Source: Aciditerrimonas ferrireducens (GTDB lineage Bacteria; Actinomycetota; Acidimicrobiia; Acidimicrobiales; UBA8190). Taken from it: DNA of 64,000 bases. Positions 1 through 8,741 of the stretch are shown here, piece after piece. The position numbers were made by a program, and so were the translations under genes. Where the stretch lies: assembly GCF_023130475.1 (NCBI RefSeq), contig NZ_JAKHEX010000007.1, positions 1 through 64,000 on the forward strand, read 5' to 3'. How positions within the stretch are numbered: position 1 is the first letter of the stretch; each line of letters opens with the position of its first letter. The notes under the pieces were generated by a model. That model did no database searches. It was not told the DNA's origin and saw only the letters and a program-made list of their open reading frames with translations.

Positions 1-1
1 G

Positions 2-592
2 GCCGAGGCCGTCGCCCAGCTGGCCCCGGCCGCCCGGGTGGTGGTGGGCATGTCGCTCGGGGGCCTCACCGCCCTGGCGCTGGCCGGCCAGCGCCCCGAG
101 CTGGTCCGGGCCCTGGTGCTCGTGGACATCACCCCGGGGGTGACCCCGGAGAAGTCCCAGGCGGTGAGCGCCTTCGTGCGGGGCCCGAGCACCTTCCCGA
201 GCTTCGAGGCCCTCCTCGAGCGGACCGTGGCCCACCACCCCCAGCGGTCGGTGGCCTCCTTGCGGCGGGGCATCCTCCACAACGCCGTCCAGCTCGAGGA
301 CGGCACCTGGCGCTGGCGCCACGCCCGGGGCGGGACCGGGGTGTTCGACGCAGAGGCCCGCATGGATCCCCGCCCCCTCTGGGACGTGCTGGGGTCCTCC
401 AGCATGCCCCTGCTCCTGGTCCGGGGCCTGCGGGCGGACTCGGTGGTGGACGACGAGGACGAGGCGGAGCTGCGCAGGCGGCGACCCGACGCCCAGGTGG
501 TCCACGTGCCGGGGGCGGGCCACTCGGTCCAAGGGGACGCCCCGGCCGAACTGGGCAGGATCCTCCGGAGCTTCCTCGACCAGCTGGCCTGA
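2..592 (+). CDS. alpha/beta-hydrolase fold protein, 5' end outside window
   Basis: This is the 3' part of an alpha/beta hydrolase; the frame is open to base 2, so the true start lies before the window, and 196 residues are visible. The nucleophile elbow GMSLGG, with its serine near visible residue 18, and a late GAGHS histidine about 30 residues from the end supply two members of the catalytic triad. The Asp-rich stretch DSVVDDEDE sits where the acidic member is expected. The lid region is short. The substrate cannot be read from the sequence. The gene lies 92 bp before an acyl-CoA ligase on the same strand and could be co-transcribed with it. Family assignment is sure; function within this very broad family is open. 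Confidence 0.85.
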   Translation, partial: AEAVAQLAPAARVVVGMSLGGLTALALAGQRPELVRALVLVDITPGVTPEKSQAVSAFVRGPSTFPSFEALLERTVAHHPQRSVASLRRGILHNAVQLEDGTWRWRHARGGTGVFDAEARMDPRPLWDVLGSSSMPLLLVRGLRADSVVDDEDEAELRRRRPDAQVVHVPGAGHSVQGDAPAELGRILRSFLDQLA

Positions 593-684
593 GGGTCGGA
601 CCGACGAGCGATCCGGCTCGCCTCGGGCGGTCAGCTGGGGCACGCTGTCCCCGACACTGGGGGGGACGCGAGGAGGGGGGCGAG

Positions 685-2211
685 ATGATCGCTGCGGAGC
701 TGGTCCACCGGGGAGCCCGCCGCTTCGGCGAGCGGACCGCGGTGCGCTTCGAGGGCCGGGAGCTGTCGTTCCGGGAGGTCGAGGCCAGCGCCTCGCGATT
801 CGCCCACGTCCTCCAGGGGGTCGGCGCCAGCAAGGGCGACCGGGTCGCCTTGCTGGTCGGCAACGAGCTCTGGTCGATCCCCTTGGACTTCGCCTGCCTG
901 ACCGCCGGGTTGGTCCGGGTGCCCTTGAACCCTCGGCTGGCCGCCGAGGAGCAGGTCCGGATGCTCGAGGAGACCGAGCCCCGGCTGCTGGTCCACAGCC
1001 CCGAGCTGGTCGAGCGAGCCGAGGAACTCCTGGCGCGGACTCCGGGTCTGGTGGCCCTGGGCCTGGGGTGTCGCGGGGCCGGGGGCGGCCTCGACCTCCT
1101 GGCGGCGGCCGAGCAGGCCGCGTCCACCCGGCCGGCGGTGCACCTCGAGCCGAGCGACCCGATGCTGCTGCTCTTCACCTCCGGCACCACCGGGCGCCTG
1201 AAGGCCGTGGAGCACACCCAGGGCTCCTACGCCGCCATCTGCGCCAACATCCTCGCCAACCTGCTCTCCCCGGGCCCCGACTCGGTCATGCTGCACGCCG
1301 CCTCGCTGATCCACGCCAGCGGGACCTTCGTACTGCCCTACTGGATCCGGGGCGGGGCGGCTGCCGTGCTGCGGCACTTCGAGCCCGAGGCATACCTGGC
1401 GGCCATCGAGCGGGAGCGGGCCAGCGAGGTGAACCTGGTCCCGACCATGCTGGCCATGCTCCTCCAGGCCCTGCCGGACCATCCCGCCGACCTCTCGTCG
1501 TTGCGGCTGGTGGTCTACGGCGCGAGCCCCATGCCCCGCCCGGTCCTGCGCGAGGCCATGGACCGCTTGGGTCCGAAGTTCCGGCAGTACTACGGGCAGA
1601 CCGAGGCTCCCTTGTGCATCAGCGTGCTCGACGAGCGGGACCACCAGGACCCGTCGCTGCTCGGCTCCTGCGGCCAGCCGGCGGTGGACGCCCAGGTGCG
1701 GCTGGCCGACGACCAGGGCCAACCGGTGGCCCCCGGGGAGATCGGGGAGGTGCAGGTCAAGGCGCCGTTCCAGATGGCCGGCTACCACCGGGCCCCGGAG
1801 CTGAACGCCGAGATGCACACCCCGGACGGCTGGCTGCGGACCCGGGACCTGGCTCGGGAGGACGAGCAGGGGTACTTGACCCTGGTCGACCGGGCCAGCG
1901 ACATGATCGTGACCGGCGGCTACAACGTGTACCCCCGGGAGGTCGAGGACGTGCTCCTCGCCCACCCGGCGGTGGCCGAGTGCGCCGTGGTGGGTGCGCC
2001 GGACCCGACGTGGGTCGAGGCGGTGGTGGCGTTCGTGGTCCCCGCCCCGGGGCGCTCGGCCGACGAGGACGAGCTGCGATCCTGGGTCCGGGCCCAGCTG
2101 GCCGGCTACAAGGTTCCGAAGCGGATCGAGTTCGTCGACGGCATCCCGAAGTCCGCGGTCGGCAAGGTGCTGCGCCGCGCCCTCCGGGACCCCCTCTGGG
2201 CGGACCGCTGA
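685..2211 (+). CDS. AMP-forming acyl-CoA synthetase (ANL superfamily)
   Basis: A 508-residue ANL-superfamily ligase expected to activate a carboxylic acid with ATP and join it to CoA. The phosphate loop TSGTTGRLKAVEHT is near residue 164. It departs from the usual TSGTTGxPKGV by having Leu for Pro and Ala for Gly. The adenine-binding motif YYGQTE is near residue 302. The hinge and A8 region RASDMIVTGGYNVYPREVE and the C-terminal lysine motif PKSAVGKVLRR (lysine forming the adenylate) are intact. Length is normal for the family. The ATG is preceded by a strong purine-rich site (GAGGAGGGGGG). Acyl substrate is unknown; the acyl-CoA dehydrogenases, thiolase and lyase elsewhere in the window would fit branched or medium-chain acids. 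Confidence 0.9.
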   Translation: MIAAELVHRGARRFGERTAVRFEGRELSFREVEASASRFAHVLQGVGASKGDRVALLVGNELWSIPLDFACLTAGLVRVPLNPRLAAEEQVRMLEETEPRLLVHSPELVERAEELLARTPGLVALGLGCRGAGGGLDLLAAAEQAASTRPAVHLEPSDPMLLLFTSGTTGRLKAVEHTQGSYAAICANILANLLSPGPDSVMLHAASLIHASGTFVLPYWIRGGAAAVLRHFEPEAYLAAIERERASEVNLVPTMLAMLLQALPDHPADLSSLRLVVYGASPMPRPVLREAMDRLGPKFRQYYGQTEAPLCISVLDERDHQDPSLLGSCGQPAVDAQVRLADDQGQPVAPGEIGEVQVKAPFQMAGYHRAPELNAEMHTPDGWLRTRDLAREDEQGYLTLVDRASDMIVTGGYNVYPREVEDVLLAHPAVAECAVVGAPDPTWVEAVVAFVVPAPGRSADEDELRSWVRAQLAGYKVPKRIEFVDGIPKSAVGKVLRRALRDPLWADR

Positions 2212-2234
2212 GCGACGGCACCCCCCCGGGCGGG

Positions 2235-2255
2235 CAGCGGGTCGCCGACCCGCTG
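2235..2255. terminator. candidate bidirectional terminator hairpin
   Basis: A perfect 9-bp stem (CAGCGGGTC / GACCCGCTG) closes a GCC loop in the 49-bp gap between two convergent stop codons. No T-run follows on either side, which is common in GC-rich actinobacteria. It could end transcripts from both directions. Confidence 0.55.
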
Positions 2256-2260
2256 GGTCC

Positions 2261-3616
2261 TCACCCCTCGGGACGGTCCTGGAGCACCCAGCTGGCCCCC
2301 CCGTCGGTGGTCTTCTCGATCACCCCTTGGCTGGGCTGGAGGCTGCCGCCGGTGGCGGCCACGCCCACCACCCAGCCCTCCTGCCCGGACAGGAAGGCCA
2401 GACCGGTGGGGTCCCCGAGGCTGGGCACCCCCCGGGCCGGCTGGAGGACCGTGCCGTCGGTGCGGAGGACCTCCACCTTGGCCATCTCGGGAGCCGAGGC
2501 GGCCGGGGTCCAGCCGGCAGCGGCAAAGACCCCGTTACCGATGACCGAGACGACACCGGGATAGCTGCCCGGGCTGACCGGCGTGTCGAGGGGAGCCCCG
2601 TCGAACATGTCGGCCTGGAGCACCCCGAGGCTGGTTCCCCCACTGCCAGCAGCCAGAGCCCAGGGCTGGTTGCCGGCAGCCGCCCCTCCGGTGTTGACCA
2701 CCGCCGCCAGCTCGGTTGGGGCCCCGCAGTCGAGGTCCACGAGGTCGGTGCCGGCCGGTGCCCGTCCGCTGGCTGCCCCCGGGTCGGCGACCAGGGTCCA
2801 GCTCGTGCCCCCGTCGGTGCTGCGGTAGAGGCCACCGCCCGCCCCCAGCCAGCCGAGGGTCGGGGAGACGAAGCAGACGCTCTGGGCGTTCGCTGGAGCG
2901 CCGCTCAGCACCGTCCAGTGCCGGCCGCCGTCGCTCGTCATGACCAGCTTGCCACCCTGCCGGGGCGGCACCGGGGCGAAGGCTTGCCCGAAGCCCTCGT
3001 CACCCGGCGGCGTCTCGCCCTGGCCCAGCAGCGGGGCGGTGCCTCCGGCCACCCCGAAGCCCAGGGTGGGGGAGACGAAGTGGACGGTCCGAAGGTGCCC
3101 GACGCTGGGCTCCCCGAGGGCCTGCCAGCAACGGCCCCCGTCGGTGGTCCCGAGCAGCTCGTCCTCGGCGACGGCCCAGCCGTCGGCGGCGGAGACGAAG
3201 TCCACCTGGCCGACGACCTGGCTGGTGCTCAGCTGGGTGCGCCAGAGGGTCCCGCCGTTCGTCGTGGCCAAGATGCCCGCCGCCCCGGCCGCCCATCCCG
3301 TGCTGGTCGAGACGAACTGCACGCTGGCCAGGGCCGGGGCGGTGAGGGACGAGGGGGTGGGCTCCGCGTCGCGCAGGCAGGCCGCGGTGGTCGAGCTCGG
3401 CGTGCTGCTCGAGCCGCGAGCGCTGCTGGTGCCCCCGGCCGCGCTGGTCCCGGCCGAGGACTGCCGGGGGGTCGAGCTGCTGGCGGTTCGGGCCGGGCCG
3501 CTGCTGCCGCAGGCCGCCAGCACCAACCCGACACCGGCTAGGACGCCGACCGCCCAGCCCCGGCCCGGCCGGCGCCGAGTCGGCGAGAGGCGGAAGCGGA
3601 CACGAGAAGCGCTCAC
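2261..3616 (-). CDS. exported lipoprotein with Ycf48/Asp-box-like beta-propeller repeats
   Basis: A 451-residue predicted lipoprotein. The N-terminus has basic residues, a hydrophobic helix and the lipobox LVLAAC, then a long Ser/Thr/Gly-rich linker. The mature part has repeats of the form FVSxxxGW..G...TTDGGxxW (for example VQFVSTSTGWAAG and VDFVSAADGWAVA), typical of Ycf48-like or BNR/Asp-box propellers. It probably sits on the outer face of the membrane; ligand unknown. The GTG at 3616 is chosen because TACGGT lies 7 bases upstream, as in other leaderless starts of this window; a GTG at 3625 is the alternative. A weaker relative with TTDGG motifs is encoded at 60966-62267. Confidence 0.8.
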   Translation of the reverse strand: MSASRVRFRLSPTRRRPGRGWAVGVLAGVGLVLAACGSSGPARTASSSTPRQSSAGTSAAGGTSSARGSSSTPSSTTAACLRDAEPTPSSLTAPALASVQFVSTSTGWAAGAAGILATTNGGTLWRTQLSTSQVVGQVDFVSAADGWAVAEDELLGTTDGGRCWQALGEPSVGHLRTVHFVSPTLGFGVAGGTAPLLGQGETPPGDEGFGQAFAPVPPRQGGKLVMTSDGGRHWTVLSGAPANAQSVCFVSPTLGWLGAGGGLYRSTDGGTSWTLVADPGAASGRAPAGTDLVDLDCGAPTELAAVVNTGGAAAGNQPWALAAGSGGTSLGVLQADMFDGAPLDTPVSPGSYPGVVSVIGNGVFAAAGWTPAASAPEMAKVEVLRTDGTVLQPARGVPSLGDPTGLAFLSGQEGWVVGVAATGGSLQPSQGVIEKTTDGGASWVLQDRPEG

Positions 3617-3623
3617 CTCCGCC

Positions 3624-3629
3624 ACCGTA
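3624..3629 (-). promoter_or_regulatory. -10 box TACGGT, leaderless start of the propeller lipoprotein
   Basis: TACGGT ends 7 bases before the GTG at 3616 (minus strand), so transcription would begin at or next to the start codon. Confidence 0.5.
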
Positions 3630-3790
3630 GTGAGCGGCGAGACCCACTGGGTGCCAGGGCTCCGGTCACAGCCAGGGTCGCGAGCAGCGAAGGCGCCGAC
3701 CCTGACCGGGAGCCAACCACCACGGGCCGCTCGGCACGAGCGCCGCCGAAGGAGTTGTCCGGAGGGGACGGGGGCGTGGGAGACTGGGCC

Positions 3791-5131
3791 ATGGCCAGGG
3801 GCCAGGGGGAGGGGCAGATCAGCACGGTGCCCACAGCCCTTCCCGAGCCCGTGGCCCTGCTCGTGGGGACCCTCGGCCCGGACCGGGTCCTGACCGACCC
3901 GGACCTGGTGGCGAGCTACCGCTTCGATCGTTCGAACGACCCCTCGGCCGGCTGGCCGCTGGCGGTGGTCCGGGCCACGAGCGCCGAGGACGTCCGCCGC
4001 ACCTTGCAGTGGGCCAGCGCCCACCGGGTGCCGGTGGTGCCCCGGGGAGCGGGCACGAGCCTGGCGGGCGGCTCAGTGGCGGTGCAGGGCGGCGTGGTCC
4101 TGAGCCTGGAGCGCATGCGGGCCATCACGATCGACCGGCTCGCAGGGGTGGCTATCTGCCAGCCCGGGGCCCTGAACGTCGAGGTGAAGCGGGCCGCCGC
4201 GGCCGAGGGCCTGTGGTACCCGCCGGACCCCTCCAGCTTCGAGATCTGCTCCATCGGGGGCAACGTGGCGACGAACGCCGGGGGCACCTGCTGCGTGAAG
4301 TACGGGGTGACCACCGACTACGTCCTGGGCCTCGAGGTCGTCCTGGCCGACGGCCGTCTGCTGCGCCTGGGGGGCCGAACGGTGAAGGACGTGGCCGGCT
4401 ACGACCTGAAGCGGCTCTTCGTGGGGTCCGAGGGCACCCTTGGGGTGGTGACCGAGGTCACCCTCCGCCTGCGTCCCCAGCCCCCGCCGGCGGTCACCAT
4501 GGTGGCGAGCTTCGCCGACGTGGCCGACGCCGGTCGGGCGGTCAGCGCCCTGACCGCCACCCTGCGACCCTCGGCCCTCGAGCTCATGGACCAGGTCAGC
4601 GTGCGGGCGGTCGAGGCACAGCTGCGCATGGGCCTGGACACCACGGCCGGTGCCCTCTTGCTGGGCCGTTCCGATGCCGGCGGGGATCGGGGGCAGCGGG
4701 AGCTCGAGCAGATGGTGGCCTGCTGCCGGGCCGAAGGCGCCCTGGAGGTCTTCTGGACCGCTGACGAGGAGGAGGGGGAGCAGTTCATGGCCGCCCGCCG
4801 CCAGGCCATCCCGGCGGTCGAGCGCCTCGGCCGGGTCCTCATCGAGGACGTGGGAGTGCCGCTCCCGAAGGTCGCCGAACTGGTCAGCGGGGTGGCGGCG
4901 ATCGGGGAGGCCCACGAGACCACGATCGCCACCATCGGCCACGCCGGCGACGGCAACTTCCATCCCCTCGTGGTCTTCGACCCCCTGGACCCCCAGGCGA
5001 CCGAACGGGCCCAGCGAGCCTTCGGCGCGGTCATGGACCTGGCTCAGCAGCTGGGGGGCCTGGGCATCCAGCGCCAGCTGAAGCAGCTCTTCGACCCCCT
5101 CGGCATCCTGAACCCCGGCAAAGCCCTCTGA
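3791..5131 (+). CDS. FAD-binding oxidase, GlcD / D-lactate dehydrogenase type
   Basis: A 446-residue flavoprotein of the GlcD/VAO family that would oxidise a 2-hydroxy acid such as glycolate or D-lactate. The N-terminal PCMH-type FAD domain shows VPVVPRGAGTSLAGGSV and later IGGNVATNAGGTCCVKYG plus GGRTVKDVAGYDLKRLF, all signatures of this family. The C-terminal cap domain contains the metal-binding type motif IGHAGDGNFHP. The ATG at 3791 is chosen for its GGGAG site 8 bases upstream; a TTG at 3755 is less likely. No GlcE or GlcF partner is adjacent, so it may act as a single-subunit dehydrogenase feeding quinone or another acceptor. Substrate is uncertain. Confidence 0.88.
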   Translation: MARGQGEGQISTVPTALPEPVALLVGTLGPDRVLTDPDLVASYRFDRSNDPSAGWPLAVVRATSAEDVRRTLQWASAHRVPVVPRGAGTSLAGGSVAVQGGVVLSLERMRAITIDRLAGVAICQPGALNVEVKRAAAAEGLWYPPDPSSFEICSIGGNVATNAGGTCCVKYGVTTDYVLGLEVVLADGRLLRLGGRTVKDVAGYDLKRLFVGSEGTLGVVTEVTLRLRPQPPPAVTMVASFADVADAGRAVSALTATLRPSALELMDQVSVRAVEAQLRMGLDTTAGALLLGRSDAGGDRGQRELEQMVACCRAEGALEVFWTADEEEGEQFMAARRQAIPAVERLGRVLIEDVGVPLPKVAELVSGVAAIGEAHETTIATIGHAGDGNFHPLVVFDPLDPQATERAQRAFGAVMDLAQQLGGLGIQRQLKQLFDPLGILNPGKAL

Positions 5132-5168
5132 GCGGGGCCCCGTTCGCTCGGGTGCGGCGGGCGGCCCC

Positions 5169-5209
5169 CGGGCCCGGCCAGCACGACGGGGCCAGCGGGT
5201 CCCCGGCCG
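5169..5209 (+). repeat. 41-bp exact direct repeat, copy 1
   Basis: An exact 41-base match to 6413-6453, which is inside the AddA-like gene. This copy is non-coding, in the gap between two convergent genes, and similarity continues weakly for about 15 bases beyond it. It suggests that a fragment of the helicase gene was copied into the gap. Confidence 0.8.
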
Positions 5210-5217
5210 TTGTTCGA

Positions 5218-5304
5218 ACCCCTTGTGACCTCCCCGACCTCTTCCAGGCGGCTGATGACGCGTGCTACCAGGCCAAACGAGACGGCGGTGGCGCAGTCGC
5301 GGTC
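5218..5304 (+). pseudogene. possible relic of a GGDEF domain C-terminus
   Basis: The plus-strand frame reads DLFQAADDACYQAKRDGG, close to the conserved end of GGDEF diguanylate cyclase domains (ADxALYxAKxxGR). No GGDEF core or start precedes it, and its 3' end overlaps the 3' end of the addA-like gene on the other strand. It sits directly after a 41-bp duplicated fragment, so it may be recombination debris. Short and without support from a search, hence low confidence. Confidence 0.3.
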
Positions 5305-8300
5305 GAGTCGACCGGCTCGGACAGTCGGGTCCGCACCGCGTCCATCGCCTCGGCCAGCGGGGCATCCCCGATGGTCCAGACCAGGACCCCGGTGCCCTGC
5401 TCCCAGGCGTCGGGCCCCTCGTCGGCGCCGGTCTCGGGCGGGATCGGCCGGGCCCCGGCGGGAGCCCGCAGGAACACCAGGCTGGCCTTCCTCACCGGTC
5501 GGTCCAGAGCCAAGGAGAACGCCAAGGCGTAGGCCGCCAGTTGGGGGGTGTAGCGGGCCACGGCGTCCCGCAGCGCCCCCTCGTCGGCCAGCCGGTCGGT
5601 CTTCAGGTCCACCAGGTGCAGCCCATCGGCGCCCTCGACCAGCAGATCGGCGATGCCCTCGAGGAGACGCTCCCCGACGGGGACTGCTACGTGGACCTCC
5701 CGCCGGGCCCGGCCCGCGCCCAGCAGCGAGGCCACCGCCGGGTCCTCCAAGGCCCTTGTGGCCAACCGGGCCACGAGGCCAGCCTGGGCAGCGACCCCCT
5801 CCTCCCGGGCCACGGCGCGGGCCAAGGCGTCGATCGGGGTGCCTCGAAGAGCCCCGAGGGCCACCGTCCGGTGCACGGCCCGGCCGAGGGCCGCACCCCC
5901 CCGGTGCGCGGCCCGGCGTGGCGGCCGGTCGCACTCCTCGTCCGTCGGCGTCGCAGCAGAGGCGGTGCCGCCGAGCTCCGCGGCCAGCTCGGTGGCGCTG
6001 ACGATCCGCTTCGCCGCCCACGTCGCCCGATCCCGCAGCTGCCGCTCCTCGGCAGCGAGGGCCTTGGCGTCGCCGACCCCGGCGAGGGTCGCTGGCCCAT
6101 CGGGCGGGAGCGGCACCGGACGCTCGTGCTCGGCGCCCGGCGGCGCCCCGGCGGCGGCCGGCCGGGTGCTGGGGGGAAGCGGCCTCGTGAGCTCGGGCCG
6201 CTCGGCCACCAAGGCGGCCACCCGCTGGGCGATGCTCGGATCCCCTTGCTCCTTGTCGGACCGGTGCAGGGAAAGGACCACGTGATCCCGAGCCCGGGTG
6301 CAGGCGACGTAGAAGAGCCGTGCCCGCTCGGCGGCCTGGGCCCTGGCCTCCTGCTCCTTCGCGGCGTCGTAGCCGGGGGTCGACGCCCTGCCGACTCGGA
6401 GCTCCAGACCCTCGGGCCCGGCCAGCACGACGGGGCCAGCGGGTCCCCGGCCGCTGTCCCCGAACCCCAGCACGGCCACGATCGGGAACTCCAGGCCCTT
6501 CGCCCCATGCACCGTCGTGACCTGGACCGCGTCGTGCCCCTCCTCGGGCAGCTCCAGGTCCGGCACTCGCACCTGTTCGTGTTCCCGCTCCCCGATCCAG
6601 GCCAGCAGGGCCCGGAGGTCCCCACCCTGCTCGGCCTGGTGCCGCTGGACCTCCATGCACAGGAACCGCAGCCGCCGCCATCGCTCCCGCCACTGTTCAG
6701 CCGCCAGGGCTCGGCCGACGATCCCGAAGGTGGCCAGCACCCGGTCCAGCACCTCGTCCGGGGCCATGGCCCAGCACTGCGCTGCCAGGTCGGCCAGGGT
6801 GCCCAGACCGGCCACCACCGGGTGGGTGGTCGGCAGACCCCTGGGGGTCGGTGCCCGGCAGTCGAAGACTCCCCCGGCCAGCCGGTACTCCGCCAGGGAG
6901 GTGTCCGAGCAGCGAAGCAGCTCGCTCCGCAGCGCCCCGACCGTGGCCACCGGGTCACCGGGGTCGGCCAGGCAGCGCAGCACCGCCAGCACGTCCCGCA
7001 CGAGGCGGCTCTGGTAGAGCAGGCCGCCCGAGTCCAGCCGGTACGGCAGGCCAACCGCCTCCAGGGCGGCTTCCAGCTCGCTCAACCCCGTCCGGGTGCG
7101 CAGCAGGACACAGAGGTCGGACGCCCGTGCGGGCCGCTCCTCGTCGCCGACCGGCCAGGTCCCCACCGCCCCGGCCAGCACCTCGGCGACCTCCTGCGCC
7201 GCCAGCCGCCGCCGTTCCCTGGCCGAGGCCGCCACGGCGTCCCCCACCACCACGACCCCTGGAGCGAGGCTCCCCTCGTCTCGGACCGCGACCGCGTCGA
7301 CCGGTCCCAGGCCGTCCAGCACCGTCCCGTCCGCTCCCCCGGTCGATCCGATCGCCGTCATGGCCTCCCGCACGAAGGTCACGATCGACGGCCTCGAGCG
7401 AAAGTTGGCCCGCAGGGTCAGCGGCGCTGTCCCGACCACCTGTGCCGTGGCGCCCATCACCGCCGGATCGGCCCGCCGGAACCGGTAGATCGACTGGGTC
7501 GGGTCCCCGACGACCACCAGGCGACCGGACCCCACCCTGGCCTCCTCCCAGGCGTCCTCGGCGAGGAGCGCCGGCTCGGCGGTCAGCCGGACCGCCAACT
7601 CGGCCTGGATGGGATCGGTGTCCTGGAGTTCGTCGACCACCACCAAGCCGATCCGGCTCCGGACCATCCCCAGGACCGCCGGGTGCTGCCGGAGGAGCCG
7701 CCTGGCCAGGACCACGAGATCGTGGAAGGTCAACGTGCCCTGCGAACGGCGCTCCTCGGCGGCCCGCACCACCGCCTGGCCCAGCCACCCCTGCCACGCC
7801 CGCAGGCACCAGACCTCCGCGGCGCGCAGCTGCTCGCTCCGGGCTCGCGACGCAGTCGCCAACGCGTCGCGGACTCCCGCCAGGCTCTCGCCCCAGTTCT
7901 CCTTCTTCCCCAGCTTCGTCCGGATCGTCGGCATCGCGCCGAGGGCCCGCAGGAACCGTTCCTCGTCGTCGCCGGCCTCCTCCAGCGGGGTGAGCGACTC
8001 GGCCAACGCCACCAGATGCTGGGCCAAGAGGTCGCTGCTGTCCCGACAGTCCTCCAGGAACCCCAAGGCTCGCCGGAGGGGGTCGACCACCGCCGTCGGC
8101 TCGACCCCTGGCCAGGGCCCGGGGTCGGGAACCGGCTGGTCCTCCAGGAGATCCCAGTTCCCGCTCAGCCACTCGAACACCTCGGAGAGCTGCCGGCTCC
8201 GGATGCCGCGCAGGACCCGGGCCCGGCGGAAGGCCTCGGTCGCCGTGTCGCTCGACGAGAGCGCGCCAAGCGTCCGCTCCCACTGGGCGACCAGCATGCG

Positions 8301-8741
8301 CCGAGCGGCCGGGCCGTCCAGGACCTCGAAGGTCGCCGGCAGGCCCACCGCCTGGGGCTGGGCTGCCAGCAGCTGGCGTGCGAACCCGTGGACAGTGGTC
8401 ACCACGGCCTCGTCCAGGCTCTCCAGGGCGAGGGCAGCTCGCTTCGTCGCGTCCGCCGGCACGTCAGCGGGCAGGCCCGGCAGGCTCCGGGGATCCTGCC
8501 CGTCGGCCACCATCCGCAGCACCCGGCGAAGCCGCCGGCGCAGCTCGCCAGCCGCCGCCTCCGTGAAGGTCACCGCCACCAGTCGGTCCGGGGTGACCCG
8601 ACCGCTGAGCAGGGCCCCGACGATCCGCCCGACGAGGGCCGTCGTCTTGCCTGACCCGGCCCCTGCGCTCACCACCACGCTCCGGTCGAGGGTGTCGGCG
8701 AGGAGCCGGCGGGCCGTCTCGTCGGGGATCGTGCCGCTCAT
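5265..8741 (-). CDS. addA: AddA-like ATP-dependent helicase/nuclease subunit (UvrD family plus PD-(D/E)XK)
   Basis: A 1158-residue superfamily 1 helicase fused to a RecB-type nuclease, expected to process DNA double-strand ends for recombination. Helicase motifs appear in order: Walker A GAGSGKTT (residues 27-34), motif Ia TFTEAAAGELRRRL, the DELQD motif II, QSIYRFRRAD, LRANFRSRPS, TTVHGAKGLEFP and YVACTRARDHV. Near the C-terminus, LVDLKTDRL gives the D-x-K nuclease core. Its ATG overlaps the stop of the upstream addB-like gene by 4 bases, so the two are translationally coupled. AddA is preferred over RecB because the partner is AddB-like and both subunits carry nuclease motifs; AdnAB-type naming is an alternative. 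A 41-bp piece of the gene is repeated downstream at 5169. Confidence 0.88.
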   Translation of the reverse strand: MSGTIPDETARRLLADTLDRSVVVSAGAGSGKTTALVGRIVGALLSGRVTPDRLVAVTFTEAAAGELRRRLRRVLRMVADGQDPRSLPGLPADVPADATKRAALALESLDEAVVTTVHGFARQLLAAQPQAVGLPATFEVLDGPAARRMLVAQWERTLGALSSSDTATEAFRRARVLRGIRSRQLSEVFEWLSGNWDLLEDQPVPDPGPWPGVEPTAVVDPLRRALGFLEDCRDSSDLLAQHLVALAESLTPLEEAGDDEERFLRALGAMPTIRTKLGKKENWGESLAGVRDALATASRARSEQLRAAEVWCLRAWQGWLGQAVVRAAEERRSQGTLTFHDLVVLARRLLRQHPAVLGMVRSRIGLVVVDELQDTDPIQAELAVRLTAEPALLAEDAWEEARVGSGRLVVVGDPTQSIYRFRRADPAVMGATAQVVGTAPLTLRANFRSRPSIVTFVREAMTAIGSTGGADGTVLDGLGPVDAVAVRDEGSLAPGVVVVGDAVAASARERRRLAAQEVAEVLAGAVGTWPVGDEERPARASDLCVLLRTRTGLSELEAALEAVGLPYRLDSGGLLYQSRLVRDVLAVLRCLADPGDPVATVGALRSELLRCSDTSLAEYRLAGGVFDCRAPTPRGLPTTHPVVAGLGTLADLAAQCWAMAPDEVLDRVLATFGIVGRALAAEQWRERWRRLRFLCMEVQRHQAEQGGDLRALLAWIGEREHEQVRVPDLELPEEGHDAVQVTTVHGAKGLEFPIVAVLGFGDSGRGPAGPVVLAGPEGLELRVGRASTPGYDAAKEQEARAQAAERARLFYVACTRARDHVVLSLHRSDKEQGDPSIAQRVAALVAERPELTRPLPPSTRPAAAGAPPGAEHERPVPLPPDGPATLAGVGDAKALAAEERQLRDRATWAAKRIVSATELAAELGGTASAATPTDEECDRPPRRAAHRGGAALGRAVHRTVALGALRGTPIDALARAVAREEGVAAQAGLVARLATRALEDPAVASLLGAGRARREVHVAVPVGERLLEGIADLLVEGADGLHLVDLKTDRLADEGALRDAVARYTPQLAAYALAFSLALDRPVRKASLVFLRAPAGARPIPPETGADEGPDAWEQGTGVLVWTIGDAPLAEAMDAVRTRLSEPVDSTATAPPPSRLAW
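6413..6453. repeat. 41-bp exact direct repeat, copy 2 (within addA-like gene)
   Basis: Identical to 5169-5209. Here it encodes part of the loop after helicase motif V (reading GRGPAGPVVLAGP on the minus strand), so this is the ancestral copy. Confidence 0.8.

Noticed and set aside
5213-5223. tRNA T-arm-like GTTCGAACCCC
   Set aside because: No matching acceptor, D or anticodon stems can be folded around it.
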